In this document: piece by piece, positions 62,601 to 64,000 of the stretch
Position numbering within the stretch: position 1 is the stretch's first letter
Layout of the letters: every line of letters begins with the position of its first letter
The notes under the pieces: model-generated
The model's database searches: none
What the model saw: the letters and a program-made list of their open reading frames with translations, nothing else
What the model was told of the DNA's origin: nothing
Origin: Chitinispirillales bacterium ANBcel5
GTDB taxonomy: Bacteria > Fibrobacterota > Chitinivibrionia > Chitinivibrionales > Chitinispirillaceae
Assembly: GCA_029688955.1 (NCBI GenBank)
Contig: JARUKZ010000003.1
Location: 62,001-126,000 of the forward strand
DNA: 64,000 bases
Reading direction: 5' to 3'
Made by a program: the position numbers and the translations under genes

Positions 62601-64000
62601 GATTCTTGGGTTGGCAAACTGGCTTGGATCATCAACATCAAGCATAAACTGAAGAATAGCAGTGTTATCATCATCGACTCTAACGGGTCCGGAAGGCCTT
62701 ATTCTGGCTATATTAGATTGTCTGGGTGAAGACTGAATAGCCCCAATGTCCACAGGTGTTCCATCGCTTTTACGAATGTTTGCTTCGGGCCATCCCTGTT
62801 CCACTATATACTGAGCAACAACCGGATCATCCCAATCAGGAGTGAGAAATTGCGGATCATCGGGATCAAGCGAGAGAAAATAATCCTCCATTTCTATCCA
62901 ACGATTATTTGCTGAAGAAGGAAATGGTCCACCCGCGGTTCTGGGTACAATCCTTGCCCCAGGCTCTATAAAATCAGGTGCGGAGACCTGCATTTCAGAC
63001 CCATCAGAACATTCCACTGTAACTTCAGTTCCTCTTTCAACATTATCCATACCATTCATTATGCGTACCTGAGTGTAACCATCCATTTCTTCACCCAGCT
63101 GTCGGCAACTCTGTGGAATCTGAATATGACGACTTCCTATTTCAGGTTCTCCTATCATGGTAGAATACACAGAGTGTTTCATACGGTTTTCAAATGCCGG
63201 ATCAAGTGCATGAAATGGGTTAGTAAAGTCACCGCCATACCCATCGGCCCAGTAATGCATTGGTCTGCTATAGATGTTATTGAATACCAGGTGATGTGCG
63301 CCAGGACGCCAGTGTCCTGCGAATGTTAAATAGTTGTTATGAAAGGTATTGTTGTAAATAGCAAGTGGTGAAAGAAGGTGATCCTTGGTAAAAAATGCGC
63401 CCCCAGCCTGATTGTCACCATCGGGCAAACCACTGACTAAGGAAACGATATCACTGGTCTGATGATAATTGTTGTAGATAAGATTAAACCTGATGGTTGA
63501 CCCAAGGTCCCATACCGATTCCATAAATATTCCCCAGGAATTACTATGGATACGGTTATTTTCTATCAGATGGTCTCCTGTTCTACCAAAGTGAGCAAGT
63601 GGGATAACATTTTCCGGATTGATATCTGCCGGATTTGAGTTTCCATATATCCCCCCCTCATTTCTGTCTTTTATTGCGATCCCAAAATAGGCATTACGAA
63701 AGTCTGAGTTTCTTACAACCGTATTTCCTGCAATCCAAAGACACAGTGCGGCATTTCCATGAAACAGCGGATGCCTTCCCTCCCATACGCCCTGATAGCC
63801 GAATGGAGCAGCACCACCGCCATCCACGATTATCCCGTCTATGGTTACACCCCGTGCTCTTAATACTCTGAGTGCGCCGTTTTCATCGAAATTAATCGTT
63901 GCCGGATTTCGAGATTCCGCTTCATTTCTTGGGTGTACATTTTCTGTATCCTGCCACATTATTACAGGCCTGTTAGACGCGGTAGGATTACTTGATCTAA
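59604..64000 (-). CDS. Giant secreted beta-helix/Ig-like surface protein (5' end outside window)
   Basis: At least 1451 residues; the frame is open at position 64000, so the N-terminus is missing. The visible N-terminal part (SNPTASNRPVIMWQDTE..., then NTVVRNSDFRNAYFGIAIKDRN..., NNRIHSNSWGIFMES) is a right-handed parallel beta helix with Asn ladders, a fold common in polysaccharide lyases and adhesins. Next come repeated Ig/filamin-type domains (PYDVRVRDRFFNPVN.EAPVSIQSLDP). Several SFSE/P-V-I-K-S domains follow, homologous to part of the VWA protein (TLLLTFSERVSL, DTLLVVFSEPIEVP). A FlgD-like C-terminus (FSADVGPSPYAW...NVVVKESMEEW.SGTFFTYKWEHPISNRSGRHVSEGTYLAHFRA) ends it. It is likely surface-exposed; a polysaccharide role is possible but no active site is visible. 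Confidence 0.85.
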   Translation of the reverse strand, partial: RSSNPTASNRPVIMWQDTENVHPRNEAESRNPATINFDENGALRVLRARGVTIDGIIVDGGGAAPFGYQGVWEGRHPLFHGNAALCLWIAGNTVVRNSDFRNAYFGIAIKDRNEGGIYGNSNPADINPENVIPLAHFGRTGDHLIENNRIHSNSWGIFMESVWDLGSTIRFNLIYNNYHQTSDIVSLVSGLPDGDNQAGGAFFTKDHLLSPLAIYNNTFHNNYLTFAGHWRPGAHHLVFNNIYSRPMHYWADGYGGDFTNPFHALDPAFENRMKHSVYSTMIGEPEIGSRHIQIPQSCRQLGEEMDGYTQVRIMNGMDNVERGTEVTVECSDGSEMQVSAPDFIEPGARIVPRTAGGPFPSSANNRWIEMEDYFLSLDPDDPQFLTPDWDDPVVAQYIVEQGWPEANIRKSDGTPVDIGAIQSSPRQSNIARIRPSGPVRVDDDNTAILQFMLDVDDPSQFANPRIGYIRFLNDVEFDDDAFGGNATAISQADITTVDVPDGDIRIDRNNTITIRNVASPGEYAFFELVIEADGPNGTVTTDVGFLPYRELDYMITVDVLDGSGEITDTVVAGEQVQIRLTAQSADGERFREDLTEVDLGLISGNTIFRHPGDNSMPVEEVRVPGMPSGMFTVSNATFTVSGSELIQASAVWDHPTQEGAFVLFYGVTDLVVLPGEPDQISFEAPAPGTADIIRPGEPYDVRVRVRDRFFNPVNVEAPVSIQSLDPQIGDLEAPTTTTTNDTGAAFFTAMVTNGALNDSLKMRATLTTNNATGDGTLIVGRASDRIWIFYGDTLGYDESAEVRAEVSERVPVVIRALRGDTILEFRDTELELIPDPGVIVFDSPDASTPTNTVSLENGEVRVWITGTSVVDNATLAVRPTVDNTLIMNFRENIFFTQSATAIDRGVVYADNGDGRVNRMEVYYIREVEQMPDSIALSWPAANTNRRVAGQDNITLNPDDPRHLTVIFNEPFPERITSFTGERNLGVHYYRSKDPLIDPPLVEEISFNVVDSVGPMIKTGLVHERLNPGVDTLLLTFSERVSLSSLEGQSLTLIKADNDEISLTVLSVIPQGDIFKLVVRDEGENAPKEGDLLRFAGDVEDSRGVPIHPENEPIVLGLRPVPPVIQSAFYYDSNANGIVDRAALHFDKNVVLDQMTAEFSWVQSTKTGLLDHSRFSFGEDSSIVLVNLNGAFNKELDDVTSGLMEVTLNFLGFEDGVNATVRDRAAPVIKSATYKIGDFIENDNSFAQDTLLVVFSEPIEVPSHNEPFSFITEENGVSTEYLLELRFFRQRGDEYVFVVESEDAFPNVGDLIYINPVASVGDLEGNEQENPNNKRVELQIVSEIHFSADVGPSPYAWGSSVVLPQGAGEFRGILFRADFRSRISDANFSVDLTVYDYNGNVVVKESMEEWDSGTFFTYKWEHPISNRSGRHVSEGTYLAHFRAHYTQDGARRTDSEKKLFSIIKN

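Overview
This window looks like the chromosome of a Gram-negative, fermentative anaerobe of about 40-43% GC, most plausibly from the Fibrobacterota/Chitinivibrionia. The lineage is an inference. It rests on several large secreted proteins ending in Gly-Xaa-Tyr sorting-type modules, a LolCDE-like export operon with an outer-membrane protein, an AdhE/Rex fermentation pair, and intergenic DNA unusually rich in repeats. No rRNA, tRNA, phage, CRISPR array or transposase gene was seen.

Layout. 1-12.7 kb is mostly housekeeping: a partial DusB, a glycosyltransferase, an RlpA-like lipoprotein, a radical SAM protein, a macrodomain protein, PncB, a CrtI-like oxidoreductase, a CBS protein, and the overlapping dnaG-rpoD pair. 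12.7-17.5 kb is accessory: a PD-(D/E)XK nuclease-like gene split by one in-frame amber codon, an orphan gene, an inverted 21-bp minisatellite (13 + 13 units), and a structured dispersed repeat. 17.8-25.3 kb carries rex, a propeller-like secreted protein, a papain-like protease and adhE; rex and adhE share an 8-6-8 palindromic motif. 25.3-31.5 kb is repeat-rich. It holds a GNAT gene split by a 575-bp element with 8-bp direct repeats, an aminotransferase, 146-bp and 354-bp tandem repeats, and a DUF4160/DUF2442 pair.

31.5-39 kb has a lipoprotein glycoside hydrolase and a Rrf2/FmdE-like/hemerythrin/ferredoxin cluster that looks like a nitric-oxide or redox stress locus. It also has a secreted protein preceded by a possible structured RNA, a sugar acetyltransferase, and a PIN protein coupled to a membrane protein through a 14-codon ORF. 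39-49.7 kb has a VWA surface protein, a GNAT, a five-gene ABC/LolA-like/outer-membrane operon, and an overlapping TrpD-like/UbiA pair. 50-64 kb has a lycopene-cyclase-like/UbiA pair, a pentapeptide-repeat membrane protein, secreted proteins, remnants of secreted-protein genes, and a giant beta-helix protein running off the right edge.

The most notable items are: (1) direct evidence that the dispersed structured repeat moves, because the split acetyltransferase can be rejoined in frame; (2) the amber-split nuclease gene; (3) the symmetric inverted minisatellite; (4) a candidate non-canonical Rex operator; and (5) two UbiA prenyltransferases in unusual pairings.
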